DNA from: Myxococcales bacterium
GTDB lineage: Bacteria > Myxococcota > Myxococcia > Myxococcales > Myxococcaceae
DNA length: 64,000 nucleotides
Direction: 5' to 3'
Assembly: GCA_016191815.1 (NCBI GenBank)
Contig: JACPVI010000081.1
Location: 154,742 to 218,741 of the forward strand
Under the pieces are notes generated by a model. It was not told the DNA's origin. It was given only the letters and a program-made list of their open reading frames with translations, and did not search any database. Positions 54,589 to 63,955 of this stretch are shown here, one piece after another; the first letter of the stretch is position 1; every line of letters begins with the position of its first letter. The position numbers were made by a program, and so were the translations under genes.

Positions 54589-55056
54589 ATGGCGTACATC
54601 ACCCGCGCCGGCGCCGAGCGGCTGCACCAGGAGCTGTTGCGCCTGCTCAACGAGGAGCGCCCCAAGGTCACCGCCGAAGTCTCCGCCGCCGCCGCCCAAG
54701 GCGACCGCTCCGAGAACGCCGAGTACATCTACGGCAAGAAACGCCTCCGGGAGATCGACCGCCGGCTCCGCTTCCTAAAAAAGCGCCTGGACGAGGCCAC
54801 GGTGGTGGTGCCCTCGGAGCAGAAGGATCGGAGCAAGATCTACTTCGGCGCCACCATCACCCTCGAGGACGAGGACGGCGACCGGTCGAGCTACCAGATA
54901 GTCGGCCCCGACGAGACCGACGCGAAAGGCGGGCGAATCAGCGTCGACTCTCCCTTCGGGCGGGCGCTGTTGGGAAAGAAGGTGGGCGAGGTGGTCACGG
55001 TGAACCGGCCTCTGGGAGAGCTGGAGCTGACCGTGGTCGGCATCCAGTACGTGTAA
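54589..55056 (+). CDS. greB: Transcript cleavage factor GreB
   Basis: 155 aa, family length. It rescues arrested RNA polymerase by making it cut the backtracked RNA. N-terminal coiled coil (about 1-70) has the acidic tip GDRSENAEYIYGKK, where GreB differs from GreA. The C-terminal domain (about 85-155) contains YFGATITLED and SPFGRALLGKKVG. No ribosome-binding site; the -10-like box lies right before the ATG. Confidence 0.95.
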   Translation: MAYITRAGAERLHQELLRLLNEERPKVTAEVSAAAAQGDRSENAEYIYGKKRLREIDRRLRFLKKRLDEATVVVPSEQKDRSKIYFGATITLEDEDGDRSSYQIVGPDETDAKGGRISVDSPFGRALLGKKVGEVVTVNRPLGELELTVVGIQYV

Positions 55057-55140
55057 TCGTCGCGCGAACGGAGGCCTCCGCGGCTATAGTTCGTCCCGGA
55101 CGCCGAGGCCCCACCACCGAGGTCCCCACCCGAGACCCGA

Positions 55141-56463
55141 ATGGCGAGAAAGAACTTCATCCTCGACACCAACGTCCTCCTGCACGACCCGCGCTCCATC
55201 TACAGCTTCGAGGACAACAACGTCGTCATCCCCATCTACGTCATCGAGGAGCTGGACCAGTTCAAGAAGGACCTCTCCGAGCTGGGGCGCAACGCCCGCA
55301 TGGTGGCGCGCTATCTCGACGCCGCGAGGGCCGAGGGCTCGCTCAGCGAAGGGGTGCCGCTCTCCAACGGCGGGATGCTGAGGGTGCGCTTCACCGATCG
55401 GCAGCTTCCTCCCACGATGGCGGACGGGAACGCGATGGACAACCGCATCCTGGCGGTGGCCATCGACCTGCGAGAGCGGGAGCCGGACACCCAGGTGGTG
55501 TTCATCACCAAGGACACCAACCTCCGCATCCGGGCCGACGCCCTGGGGCTGATCGCCGAGGACTACGACACCGAGCGGGTGGAGATCTCCGAGCTGTACT
55601 CGGGCTACACCGAGCTGCACGTCCCGGCCGAGCTGGTGGATCAGATGTACCGTCCCGGCGCGGAGATGGAAGTCCCTGGCCAGGACAAACTCTTCCCCAA
55701 CCAGTTCCTGTTGCTCAAGGACCAGGCGAACCCATCGCACACCGCGATGGGGCGCCTCTCCGCCCAGAAGGGCAAGGTGGTGCCGCTGGTCCGGGTGGTG
55801 AAGGAGGGCGTGTGGGGGGTGCGCCCCAGGAACATGGAGCAATCCTTCTGCCTGGACCTGCTCCTGAACGACGAGGTGAAGCTGGTCACCATGGTGGGGA
55901 AGGCGGGCACCGGCAAGACGCTGCTCGCGATCGCCGCGGGGCTCCAGAAGACGACCGAGGAGGCGGTCTACCAGAAGCTCCTGGTGAGCCGGCCGATCTT
56001 CCCGCTCGGGCGCGACATCGGGTACCTGCCGGGGGACGTGGAGCAGAAGCTCAACCCCTGGATGCAGCCGATCTTCGACAACGTCGAGTTCTTGATGAAC
56101 CTCTCCCGCGCCGACAAGAAGGCGGGGCGCGGCTATCACGAGCTGATCGACCTCGGCATCCTGCAGATCGAGCCTTTGACCTACATCCGCGGCCGGAGCA
56201 TCCCCGGCCAGTACATCATCGTGGACGAGGCCCAGAACCTCACTCCCCACGAGGTGAAGACGATCATCACCCGGGTGGGCGACCAGACGAAGATCGTGCT
56301 TACCGGGGACCCCTTCCAGATCGACAACCCCTACGTGGACTCGACGAACAACGGGCTCATCCACGTGGTGAACCGGTTCAGGTCGGAGAAGATCGCAGGC
56401 CACGTGAGCATGACCAAGGGCGAGCGGAGCGTGCTGGCGGAGCTGGCCGCCAACCTCCTCTGA
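55141..56463 (+). CDS. PIN-PhoH ATPase (PhoH2/YlaK type)
   Basis: 440 aa. The N-terminal PIN ribonuclease domain (about 1-150) has NFILDTNVLLHDP and EELDQFKKD with the expected acidic residues. The C-terminal PhoH ATPase has Walker A GKAGTGKTLLA at about 251 and DEAQNLTPHEVK at about 361. Proteins of this type are RNA helicase/ribonuclease combinations. TATAGT at 55085-55090 may be the -10 box. The DUF493 gene follows after 6 nt. Confidence 0.92.
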   Translation: MARKNFILDTNVLLHDPRSIYSFEDNNVVIPIYVIEELDQFKKDLSELGRNARMVARYLDAARAEGSLSEGVPLSNGGMLRVRFTDRQLPPTMADGNAMDNRILAVAIDLREREPDTQVVFITKDTNLRIRADALGLIAEDYDTERVEISELYSGYTELHVPAELVDQMYRPGAEMEVPGQDKLFPNQFLLLKDQANPSHTAMGRLSAQKGKVVPLVRVVKEGVWGVRPRNMEQSFCLDLLLNDEVKLVTMVGKAGTGKTLLAIAAGLQKTTEEAVYQKLLVSRPIFPLGRDIGYLPGDVEQKLNPWMQPIFDNVEFLMNLSRADKKAGRGYHELIDLGILQIEPLTYIRGRSIPGQYIIVDEAQNLTPHEVKTIITRVGDQTKIVLTGDPFQIDNPYVDSTNNGLIHVVNRFRSEKIAGHVSMTKGERSVLAELAANLL

Positions 56464-56469
56464 GGAGCG

Positions 56470-56766
56470 ATGATGGGCGAGCGCGAGAGGAGCAAGCCCC
56501 CCGAGCTGTTGCCGCTCGTCGAGTACCCGACCGTCTACACCTTCAAGGTGATGGGGAAGCAGGAGCACGGCTTCAAGGAGTACGTGCGCCTTCTCTTCAA
56601 GCGGCTGATGGGCACCGAGGTGTCGCAGGACTCGATCAGCACCCTGTCCTCGAGCCGAGGAAAGTACCTATCGGTTTCGGTCTCGGTCTACCTGCTCTCG
56701 GAGGAGCAGCGCCGAGCGATCTACGATCACTTGCACAAGGATCGCCGGGTCCTCTACTACCTCTGA
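56470..56766 (+). CDS. DUF493 family protein (YbeD-like)
   Basis: 98 aa. Small alpha-beta fold with YPTVYTFKVMGKQEHGFKE (quoted to locate, about 19-37) and SSRGKYLSVSVSVYLLSEEQ. The family (about 90-100 aa) is found near lipoate genes in E. coli but its function is unknown. The second of two adjacent ATGs (56470 and 56473) is possible. It lies 6 nt after the phoH-like gene. Confidence 0.9.
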   Translation: MMGERERSKPPELLPLVEYPTVYTFKVMGKQEHGFKEYVRLLFKRLMGTEVSQDSISTLSSSRGKYLSVSVSVYLLSEEQRRAIYDHLHKDRRVLYYL

Positions 56767-56827
56767 CACCCCCGTGCCCTCGAAACCTGTCCCACCGAAC
56801 GGAAACGCGGCTATAAGAAGCGGCCTC

Positions 56828-57589
56828 ATGCCGGCGGCCGAGCACTACCCGCTCTATCTCCCCGCGGACGCTCGCCGCGCCTTTGCGACGGACCGGACTT
56901 GCCGGCGCCTCGCCAAGGTGGCGATGTGGGACGGAAGCTCGAGGCTCTTGGAGCTGTGCGGTGGGCAGGCGGGCTTCTTCCTCGCCCGGGAGATCGGTTG
57001 CACGGTAGTGCTGGCCGACGCGGACCCTCACGTCCTGGAGTCGATACGCGACCGCGCCAAGGCGAGCCAGGTATCCGACCAGGTGGAGATCCGCCAAGTG
57101 CAGCTCGACCGCCTTCCTTTCCCGGAGGCGGAGTTCGAAGGGATCCTCGCGGTGGGCCGGGTGCCGTTGCCGTTGGGGGTGGCCTGTCGCGGTCTGCGGC
57201 GCCATCTGGTTCCGAGTGGGAGGCTGGTGCTCACCTACCCGGTGCGGGTGGGGCGAAGCTTGCTCAAGGTGGCGGTGGAGTACTGGGAGAAGCGGCTCGG
57301 GGAGAAGCTCTTGCAGCCCTTCGAGCTGATGCAGGTGCTGGAGCGGGAGGGGTTCGAGCCGGAGGGCGTGGAGACGTTGGAGGACCAAGCGCTCGACGAG
57401 TACTACCGGGATCTCGAGGTGTTGCTCTCGAAGTCTCCGCCGGAAAACCCGGCTCAGCTCAAGGCGATCACGGAGGAGGTCGAGCTGCACCGTGCGCTGG
57501 GCAGCAGGCACAGCGTTTCATTCGCGCTTGCCATCGGCCGGCGAAAAGAGCCCGGCGAGAAGCCTCCGGTATCAAGGGATGGCGGTTGA
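56828..57589 (+). CDS. Class I SAM-dependent methyltransferase
   Basis: 253 aa from ATG at 56828. Rossmann methyltransferase: motif I LLELCGGQAGFFLAREIG at about 38-53, then VVLADADPHVLESI (motif II). Later LLRRHLVPSGRLVLTYP is motif IV-V. Substrate unknown. A TATAAG hexamer at 56812-56817 lies 10 nt before the ATG and no Shine-Dalgarno is visible. Convergent with the lipid-kinase gene across a repeat-rich gap. Confidence 0.82.
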   Translation: MPAAEHYPLYLPADARRAFATDRTCRRLAKVAMWDGSSRLLELCGGQAGFFLAREIGCTVVLADADPHVLESIRDRAKASQVSDQVEIRQVQLDRLPFPEAEFEGILAVGRVPLPLGVACRGLRRHLVPSGRLVLTYPVRVGRSLLKVAVEYWEKRLGEKLLQPFELMQVLEREGFEPEGVETLEDQALDEYYRDLEVLLSKSPPENPAQLKAITEEVELHRALGSRHSVSFALAIGRRKEPGEKPPVSRDGG

Positions 57590-57591
57590 CG

Positions 57592-57731
57592 CGGTCGAGG
57601 GTCGAGCGTCCTAGTGTCGTGTGCGTCCGTTCGGCGACCGTCAATCGCACTGGGCGTCGAAGGCTCGACGAAGAACAGTCGAGCGCTCGACGCCGCTCGA
57701 CGGGTCACGCTCAGCGCTCGACCCTCGACCG
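57592..57731. repeat. 140-bp intergenic repeat with 17-bp perfect inverted ends
   Basis: CGGTCGAGGGTCGAGCG (57592-57608) and its exact inverted copy (57715-57731) frame a segment with many TCGA units. Inside are GTCGAGCGCTCGAC, a perfect 14-nt palindrome (57678-57691), and CGCTCGAC in three direct copies (57684, 57694 and 57715). It lies between two convergent genes, so a bidirectional terminator and a small fold-back element are both possible. Confidence 0.6.
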
Positions 57732-57734
57732 GTT

Positions 57735-58829
57735 TCAATGCACCGCCCCGGTAAAATCGACGAGCTCGATCTGCTGGTCGCCCACCGACAGAGTGACTTC
57801 CTCGCGGTAGCCCTGCGCGTCGCCTGCGATCTGGAACGGCATCGGCTGGCCGAAGCGGATGGTCACTTCCTTGGCGTGGAAGTCGTAGACGCCCTTGGGG
57901 AACCACTTGCCCCGCCACAGCTTGGGCAGGTTGGCGATCACCACCGGAGTGGATACCGCCGCCAGCCTCAGGTGCATCATCCCCCTCCGCCGCCCCGCAA
58001 ACGGGAACATCCGGAAGTCGAAGCCGTAGTAGGGAATCGTCCCCGCCGCCGCCACCATCAGCCGGCCCCGGAAGAGGATTCCCCCCGCACCCAAGGGCTC
58101 GCCCATCGGCGTCCCGTCGGGGCCGAGCCGGTAGGCCAGTCCGCTCGGGCCATTCTGCACCTCGCACTCCATCCAGGTGGAGCGAGTGAGGCAGTGCGGA
58201 ACCGTGCGCAGCGCCACCGAGGTGAAGTAGCCGCCCCCGCCGGAGAGCACCTTCTTGAGCGGCCCCTTCCCCAAGTTCTCCTTCACCCAGATGTAGTCGT
58301 TGAGCAGCTTGCCGTCGAGGCCCAGGCCGGCGAACGGCGTGCGGTGGCCCTCCACCGAGAGCAGGTCGATTCGCCGGTAACCGGGGACCTCTCCCGCCCG
58401 CGCCCGCAAAACGTCGTCGAGGATCCCCTGGCCCTCCAGCGAGGAGGAGTTCAGCATCGAGGCGAGCGAGTTTCCGGTGCCCAGCCTCAACACGCCGAAC
58501 CTCGGCGCCCGCTGCGGTAGATACGCCCCCCGAAGCTCGAGCTGGTTCAGGATCTCGTTCACGAACGAGGCGAAGGTCCCGTCGCCCCCTCCCAAGAACA
58601 CCGTGTGGTAACGGCGGTCCACCACCGTCTGGGCGATTCGCCGCGCATCCAGCGGGGAGCGGGAGAGGAACAAGTCCTCCTCCGGAACCACGTGCGTCAG
58701 CGAACGCACCACCTTCTGGCTCACCTTCCGCGCGTTCGCGTTCAACAGCACCGCCACCTTCGGCTCCACCTCCAGCCGGAGCGGGGGGACGATCCGGAGG
58801 TCAGCGGTCCTGAGCGGTTGTACCCACAT
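57735..58829 (-). CDS. Diacylglycerol/sphingosine-kinase-like lipid kinase
   Basis: 364 aa. DAGK catalytic motif GGGDGTFASFVNE at about 80-92, preceded by VAVLLNANARKVSQKV. A typical second region is LGTGNSLASML (about 118-128) and GLGLDGKLLNDY. The C-terminal part has QPMPFQIAGDAQGYR, a phosphate-site region. The family phosphorylates diacylglycerol, sphingosine-type or undecaprenol-type lipids; not decidable. ATG at 58829. Confidence 0.88.
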   Translation of the reverse strand: MWVQPLRTADLRIVPPLRLEVEPKVAVLLNANARKVSQKVVRSLTHVVPEEDLFLSRSPLDARRIAQTVVDRRYHTVFLGGGDGTFASFVNEILNQLELRGAYLPQRAPRFGVLRLGTGNSLASMLNSSSLEGQGILDDVLRARAGEVPGYRRIDLLSVEGHRTPFAGLGLDGKLLNDYIWVKENLGKGPLKKVLSGGGGYFTSVALRTVPHCLTRSTWMECEVQNGPSGLAYRLGPDGTPMGEPLGAGGILFRGRLMVAAAGTIPYYGFDFRMFPFAGRRRGMMHLRLAAVSTPVVIANLPKLWRGKWFPKGVYDFHAKEVTIRFGQPMPFQIAGDAQGYREEVTLSVGDQQIELVDFTGAVH

Positions 58830-59190
58830 GAGGCCGAACTCCTCTGGCTAGCGGGTTACGCACTGCGCAACGCTGCCGGGCTTGGTGCAGCTTTTCGGCC
58901 AGGTGCGTCGCCGTCGCCTCCTCGTGGCAAAGTGCCAACACTCCCGCGGGCTTGCATTGTCTCATTCCATCGGCCGGCCGCTTGCCTGCCCTCGGTTTTG
59001 GGTAGACCGGGTGGCAGCTAGTGCGAAGCGGCTTATGCAGCGCCGTGTCGCCTGGCTGCGGAGCAACGATTCTCCAGGGGATTCCGACAGTTAGCACCGG
59101 ACCCCGGTTTGACACCCACAGGCCGCTGGTTACTTTACGCGCACGCCACGGCGGCAGAAGAAAACGCCGTAATTTCAGGAGGATACGGAA
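58830..59190. other. 361-nt intergenic region upstream of dnaK
   Basis: No convincing gene. Holds a small inverted repeat TGGCA/TGCCA (about 58925-58937), the candidate promoter at 59109-59136, and AGGAGG (59177-59182) 8 nt before the dnaK GTG. The CIRCE operator (TTAGCACTC...GAGTGCTAA) is absent, although half-sites such as GTTAGCACC occur; no sigma-32-type promoter was recognised. Confidence 0.5.
59109..59136 (+). promoter_or_regulatory. Candidate dnaK promoter
   Basis: TTGACA (exact consensus -35, 59109-59114), 16-nt spacer, TACTTT (59131-59136, 3 of 6 to consensus -10). About 54 nt upstream of the GTG start. Confidence 0.4.
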
Positions 59191-61089
59191 GTGGGCAAGA
59201 TCATCGGAATCGACTTGGGCACCACCAACAGCGTGGTCGCGGTGATGGAGGGTCGGGAGCCCAAGGTGATCGTGAACGAGGAGGGCAGCCGGCTCACTCC
59301 GTCGGTGGTGGCCTTCACCAAGGACGGCGAGCGGCTGGTCGGGCAGATCGCCAAGCGCCAGGCCATCACCAACCCTGAGCGGACCGTCTATTCGATCAAG
59401 CGCTTCATGGGGCGCCGGCACGAAGAGGTGACGGAGGAGAGCAAGCTCGTGCCCTACAAGGTGGTCCGCGGCCCCCACGGCGACGCGCGGGTGGAGATCG
59501 ACGGCAAGCAGTTCAGCCCGCCGGAGATCTCGGCGCAGGTCCTCCTCAAGCTCAAGCGGGCGGCGGAGAACTACCTCGGCGAGAAGGTGACCGAGGCGGT
59601 GATCACCGTGCCGGCGTACTTCAACGACGCCCAGCGGCAGGCGACCAAGGACGCGGGAGAGATCGCGGGCCTCACCGTGCGCCGGATCGTCAACGAGCCC
59701 ACCGCCGCCGCGCTGGCCTACGGGCTGGACAAGAAGAAGGACGAGAAGATCGCGGTGTACGACTTCGGGGGCGGCACCTTCGACATCTCCATCCTCGAGG
59801 TGGGGGAGAACGTGGTGGACGTGTTGGCCACCAACGGCGACACCCACCTGGGCGGGGACAACATCGATCAGCGGATCATGGACTGGCTGATCACCGAGTT
59901 CCGCAAGGACACCGGGCTCGACCTCTCCAAGGACAAGATGGTGCTCCAGCGCCTCAAGGAGGCGGCGGAGAAGGCCAAGATCGAGCTGTCCAGCGCGATG
60001 GAGTCGGAGATCAACCTGCCCTTCCTCACCGCCGACGCCGGCGGGCCCAAGCACCTCAACGTGAAGCTGTCCCGGGCCAAGCTGGAGTCGATGATGGAGG
60101 AGCTGATCGACCGGTCGCTCGGGCCTTGCCGGCAGTGCCTCAAGGACGCCGCTCTGGAGCCGAAGGACCTCGACGAGGTGGTGCTGGTGGGCGGCTCCAC
60201 CCGCATCCCCAGGGTGCAGGAGGTCGTACGCAAGCTCTTCGCCAAGGAGCCAAACCGTTCGGTCAACCCGGACGAGGTGGTGGCGGTGGGCGCGGCGGTG
60301 CAGGCGGGGGTGTTGGCCGGAGAGGTGAAGGACATCCTCCTGCTCGACGTGACCCCGCTGTCCTTGGGCGTGGAGACCCTGGGCGGGGTGATGACCAAGC
60401 TCATCGAGCGGAACACCACCATCCCCACCCGGAAGGCGGAGGTGTTCTCCACCGCCGCCGACGGGCAGACCCAGGTGGAGATCCACGTCCTGCAGGGCGA
60501 GCGGGAGATGGCCCCCGACAACCGGAGCCTGGGCCGCTTCCACTTGACCGGCATGCCGCCGGCGCCCCGCGGCGTGCCGCAGATCGAGGTGACCTTCGAC
60601 ATCGACGCCAACGGCATCCTCAACGTCTCCGCCAAGGACCGCGCCACCAACAAGGAGAGCAAGGTGACCATCACCCACTCCTCCGGTCTGGCCAAGGACG
60701 AGGTGGAGAAGATGGTGACCGAGGCCCGCAAGAACGAATCGGAGGACAAGGCCCGCCGCGAGCTGGTGGATCTCAAGAACCGCGCCGAGAACCTGAGCTA
60801 CCAGATGGAGAAGCTGCTCAAGGAGAACAAGGAGAAGATCTCCGCGGACACCGCCAAGGGGCTCGAGGAGGCGATGAAGGAGCTGAACGCCGTCCGCGAG
60901 GGCCAGGACAAGGAGGCGATCCGCCCGGCCACCGAGAAGCTGGAGCGGGCAAGCCACAAGGCGGCCGAGGAGATGTACCGGGCGGCCGGCGCCGCCGCGG
61001 GCACTCCGCCCCCGCCGGAGGCCGCCCCGGGCGCCGAGGCCCAGAAGAAGAAGGAAGACGTGGTCGACGCCGAGTTCCGGTCGAACTGA
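59191..61089 (+). CDS. dnaK: Molecular chaperone DnaK
   Basis: 632 aa. ATPase domain begins [14 protein letters not shown] at about 5-18, with [15 protein letters not shown] and [14 protein letters not shown] (phosphate motifs) and [10 protein letters not shown] (third). The interdomain linker is [14 protein letters not shown] at about 385. The substrate-binding domain follows, and the tail ends EDVVDAEF, as in many bacteria. It folds proteins with a J-partner and GrpE, neither of which is adjacent; a J-domain protein is encoded at 13292-14077. GTG start at 59191 with AGGAGG 8 nt before it. Confidence 0.97.
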   Translation: MGKIIGIDLGTTNSVVAVMEGREPKVIVNEEGSRLTPSVVAFTKDGERLVGQIAKRQAITNPERTVYSIKRFMGRRHEEVTEESKLVPYKVVRGPHGDARVEIDGKQFSPPEISAQVLLKLKRAAENYLGEKVTEAVITVPAYFNDAQRQATKDAGEIAGLTVRRIVNEPTAAALAYGLDKKKDEKIAVYDFGGGTFDISILEVGENVVDVLATNGDTHLGGDNIDQRIMDWLITEFRKDTGLDLSKDKMVLQRLKEAAEKAKIELSSAMESEINLPFLTADAGGPKHLNVKLSRAKLESMMEELIDRSLGPCRQCLKDAALEPKDLDEVVLVGGSTRIPRVQEVVRKLFAKEPNRSVNPDEVVAVGAAVQAGVLAGEVKDILLLDVTPLSLGVETLGGVMTKLIERNTTIPTRKAEVFSTAADGQTQVEIHVLQGEREMAPDNRSLGRFHLTGMPPAPRGVPQIEVTFDIDANGILNVSAKDRATNKESKVTITHSSGLAKDEVEKMVTEARKNESEDKARRELVDLKNRAENLSYQMEKLLKENKEKISADTAKGLEEAMKELNAVREGQDKEAIRPATEKLERASHKAAEEMYRAAGAAAGTPPPPEAAPGAEAQKKKEDVVDAEFRSN

Positions 61090-61226
61090 TCAGGTGTCCG
61101 CCACGCCGCGTCGTGCGCGGGCAGGCGGGCATCCCTAGACTTGTGCCTGCGCGCGGGGAAGGCCTGCGCGCCCCGGGAGTTTGCGTTTTCGAGGGGCGCT
61201 CGGGAGGGGTGAGAGGTGGGCCGGCC

Positions 61227-63800
61227 GTGCGGCGGGCGCAGGCAAGAGCATTGGGCATCCTCCTTTTGGCGGGCGCCGCCTCGGGAGAGGAGGCCCTGCT
61301 CCCGCCCACCCTCGAGGTGGACTCCCCGGCGGCCTATCCGCGCGAGCTTGCCGGCCAGGGCCTCGGCGGCGAGGTGGGGCTAAGGCTCCTCTTGAATGAG
61401 CGCGGCGAGGTGCAAGAGGCGAAGGTGTCCTCCCCGGTGCACCCGCTTCTGGATTCGGCCGCCCTCGAGGCCTCGCTCCGGCTGAAATTCGCGCCCGCCT
61501 ATCTGGGCGAGGCGCCCGTGCCGGTGTGGATCACCTTCGTCTACCGGTTCGAAGCGCCCGCTCAGCCTCAATGGGCTCGGATCGCAGGAGAGGTGCGCGA
61601 GCGCGGGACCCGCGTGCCCATCGCCGGCGCCACGGTCGGCAGCCAGGGGAGCGAGCAGGTGAGCGAGGCGGACGGGGAGGGGCGATTTGAGCTCAAAGTG
61701 ACACCGGGCCGCTGGCGGGTGTGGGCGCGGGCTCCGGGCTACGAGGAGCGGGTGGCCGAGGTGGAGGTGGTCCCTGCCGGCCGGGCCGAGCTGGCCCTCT
61801 GGCTGGAGCGGGTGGGGAGGCGATACGAGACGGTCGTCCGCGGCGAGGGGCCCTCGCTCGGGCCCTCGGTGCGCCTCGAGGGAGAAGAGCTGCGCGAGGT
61901 GCCGGGCACCATGGGGGACCCCTTCCGGGTGGTGATGCTGATGCCCGGGGTCGGCGGGGTGGCCTCAGGGGTGGCCTACCCGGTGGTGCGGGGCGCTCAG
62001 CCGGCTGAGACCGGCTACTTCATCGACGGGGTGAGGGTGCCGCTCTTGTTCCACCTCTTCCTCGGACCCTCGGTGCTGCACCCGGACCTGGTGGAGTCGA
62101 TCGACTTTCATCCGGCCGCGGTGCCTCCGCGCTTCGGGCGCATCCTGGGCGGGGTGGTGGACGCGAGGGTGGGCCGGCCGCGGCAGGCGCGCGCCACCGC
62201 CTACCTGGACTTCATCAACGCCGGCGGCTTGGTGCAGGCGCCCATCGAGCGCACCGGGACCCAGGTCTCGCTGGCCGGCCGCTTCAGCTACAGCCCCTGG
62301 CTTTTGTCCCAGCTCACCAGCCGCATCCAGGCCAACGCCGACCGCAAGCTGGTGCTCAGCTTCTACGACTACCAGGCGAGGGTGGAGCAGAAGCTTCCCG
62401 GCGGCAACGCGCGGCTGTTGGCGTTCGGCAGCCAGGACGTGGCGAGCACCCTTCGCGACGACGACACCCACACCATGCTGTTCCACCGGGTGGACCTGCG
62501 CTTTCGGCCGCGGATCGGCCCCGGGGAGGGCGAGGTGGCCGCCACGGTCGGCTTCGACCGGCTGCAGTACGTCGAGCAGGCGGGGGCGCTCCGCAGCTCG
62601 GTGCTGGACATCGACACCGGGAGCATCGCCGGGCGCGCGTCGTATTCGCTGCCGATCTCCGGCGCCCTCAGGCTCGCTTTGGGCGGCGACGTGGACCATC
62701 GGCTCGCGCGGAAGACGCGCAAGTCCTACTTCACCGAGGACCCGTCGGCCCAACAGGCCACCAACGTCCCGGTCGCCACCGGCACCTTCAGCGGCGGGTG
62801 GGCGGAGCTGACGATCGCCGCCGGGAGCTGGACCCTCTCGCCGGGCCTGCGCGCCGACAACTACCACCTTGTCGGAGGCACCAACTACCTGGCCCTCGAG
62901 CCGAGGCTCTGGGTGCACAAGGGCCTGTCGGAGTCGATCGCCCTCGAGCTGGGGGCCGGGCTGTTCCACCAGCCGCCAGCCACCCTGCTGCACCTGCCGG
63001 TGGTCGATGTGGCGGGGCTTCCCGAGGGCCTGCAGCAAGCGGCCCACTTCAACGCCTCGGTGGAGTGGCGCCTGCCGTTCGCCTTCGAGGTGGACGCCTC
63101 GGCGTACGTCAACCCGCTCCTCAGGACCATCGAGCTGAACCCCTTCAGCGGCCAGGTGCTGGAGGGGTTCGAGCTGAAAGGGCCGGCCAGGCGGCGGCTC
63201 GCGCCGATCGCCTCCGGCGAAGGCCTCTCGCACGGGCTCGCCTACGGGGCCGAGTTGATGGTGCGAAAGCACCTGGCGGAGCGGTGGTTCGGCTGGATCT
63301 CCTACGGAGTACAGCGCAGCGAGCGCTTCACCAGCTTCGAGCGCTACGACTCCTACGGAGAGATCGCCGAGGTCGACGAGGCTTCTCTCCCTTACGCCTT
63401 GGACCAGACTCACCTCCTGAACGCGATGGTGAGCTACCGGCTCTGGAGATCTCTCACCCTCGGCGCGGCGGTGCACTTCCACACCGGCCGGCCGGAGACC
63501 GGCGGCCTCACCTCGCAGACGCAGCGGATGGGCTTCGACGTGTTCGGCCGGCCGATGTGGCTTCCGGTCGACCGGGATCGCGCCGACCGCCTTCCGTCCT
63601 TCCTCCGCATCGATGCGCGCGTCGCCAACCAGTGGACGTTCGACGACTTCCGCCTCGAGGCGTATCTGGATCTCTTCAACTTGACGCTCGCCCGCGAGGT
63701 GGTGGCCTACCGCTACGGCCATGGCTCCTCCGGGCTCGAGAAGGTGCCCGACGGCGCGGTGGTGGCGCTGCCGGTGGCGGGGATCAAGGGCACCTATTGA
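61227..63800 (+). CDS. TonB-dependent outer-membrane receptor with an N-terminal TonB-C-like domain
   Basis: 857 aa from GTG at 61227 (start uncertain; an in-frame GTG at 61209 also possible). A signal peptide (GILLLAGAASG) is followed by a TonB C-terminal-like domain of about 75 aa: ELAGQGLGGEVGLRLLLNERG, VHPLLDSAALEASLRLKFAPAY, and WITFVYRFE (all located, quoted in short pieces). Next are a carboxypeptidase-regulatory-like domain (about 115-200, GEVRERGTRVPIAGATVG), a plug (about 210-330, GVRVPLLFHLFLGPSV) and a beta-barrel to the end. The C-terminus is MYXO-free. TonB-C normally sits on TonB, not on its receptor. It imports an unknown substrate. Confidence 0.85.
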   Translation: MRRAQARALGILLLAGAASGEEALLPPTLEVDSPAAYPRELAGQGLGGEVGLRLLLNERGEVQEAKVSSPVHPLLDSAALEASLRLKFAPAYLGEAPVPVWITFVYRFEAPAQPQWARIAGEVRERGTRVPIAGATVGSQGSEQVSEADGEGRFELKVTPGRWRVWARAPGYEERVAEVEVVPAGRAELALWLERVGRRYETVVRGEGPSLGPSVRLEGEELREVPGTMGDPFRVVMLMPGVGGVASGVAYPVVRGAQPAETGYFIDGVRVPLLFHLFLGPSVLHPDLVESIDFHPAAVPPRFGRILGGVVDARVGRPRQARATAYLDFINAGGLVQAPIERTGTQVSLAGRFSYSPWLLSQLTSRIQANADRKLVLSFYDYQARVEQKLPGGNARLLAFGSQDVASTLRDDDTHTMLFHRVDLRFRPRIGPGEGEVAATVGFDRLQYVEQAGALRSSVLDIDTGSIAGRASYSLPISGALRLALGGDVDHRLARKTRKSYFTEDPSAQQATNVPVATGTFSGGWAELTIAAGSWTLSPGLRADNYHLVGGTNYLALEPRLWVHKGLSESIALELGAGLFHQPPATLLHLPVVDVAGLPEGLQQAAHFNASVEWRLPFAFEVDASAYVNPLLRTIELNPFSGQVLEGFELKGPARRRLAPIASGEGLSHGLAYGAELMVRKHLAERWFGWISYGVQRSERFTSFERYDSYGEIAEVDEASLPYALDQTHLLNAMVSYRLWRSLTLGAAVHFHTGRPETGGLTSQTQRMGFDVFGRPMWLPVDRDRADRLPSFLRIDARVANQWTFDDFRLEAYLDLFNLTLAREVVAYRYGHGSSGLEKVPDGAVVALPVAGIKGTY

Positions 63801-63880
63801 CCCGGCCGCCGGCATCGACTCGCTGACCGCTCGAATCGAGCCTCGCTCCGGGCCGTTGGGCTAGCCCATGTTTAACGAAT

Positions 63881-63955
63881 TGACGGGCGCGGCGCGGCGC
63901 CTGGCGACGCCAGGTCCGCGGAATTGCTTGCAGTCCGGTGCCGCCGCGCCCGTCA
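63881..63955. other. 75-nt stem-loop at the right window edge
   Basis: A perfect 14-bp stem (63881-63894 with 63942-63955, TGACGGGCGCGGCG and its inverse) encloses a second hairpin CCTGGCG/CGCCAGG (63900-63914). It is followed by GCGCGAAAAAACG on the plus strand; no U-run. The 200-nt stretch 63801-64000 holds no convincing gene; a 44-codon open frame from ATG 63868 to the edge lies over this stem and is doubtful. Possible structured RNA or fold-back element. Confidence 0.4.

Noticed and set aside
58830..59190. CIRCE/HrcA operator or heat-shock sigma promoter at dnaK
   Set aside because: Looked for TTAGCACTC with its inverted partner and for sigma-32-type boxes; only half-like sites were found.
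58801..60957. Long antisense open frame (about 718 codons) opposite dnaK
   Set aside because: High GC gives long open frames opposite real genes; the frame opposite dnaK has no recognisable domains and no ribosome-binding site.
60126..61226. Upstream extension of the TonB receptor frame into dnaK
   Set aside because: The frame is open but overlaps dnaK in a different frame; its residues are low-complexity and lack domain features. The signal peptide marks the true start near 61227.
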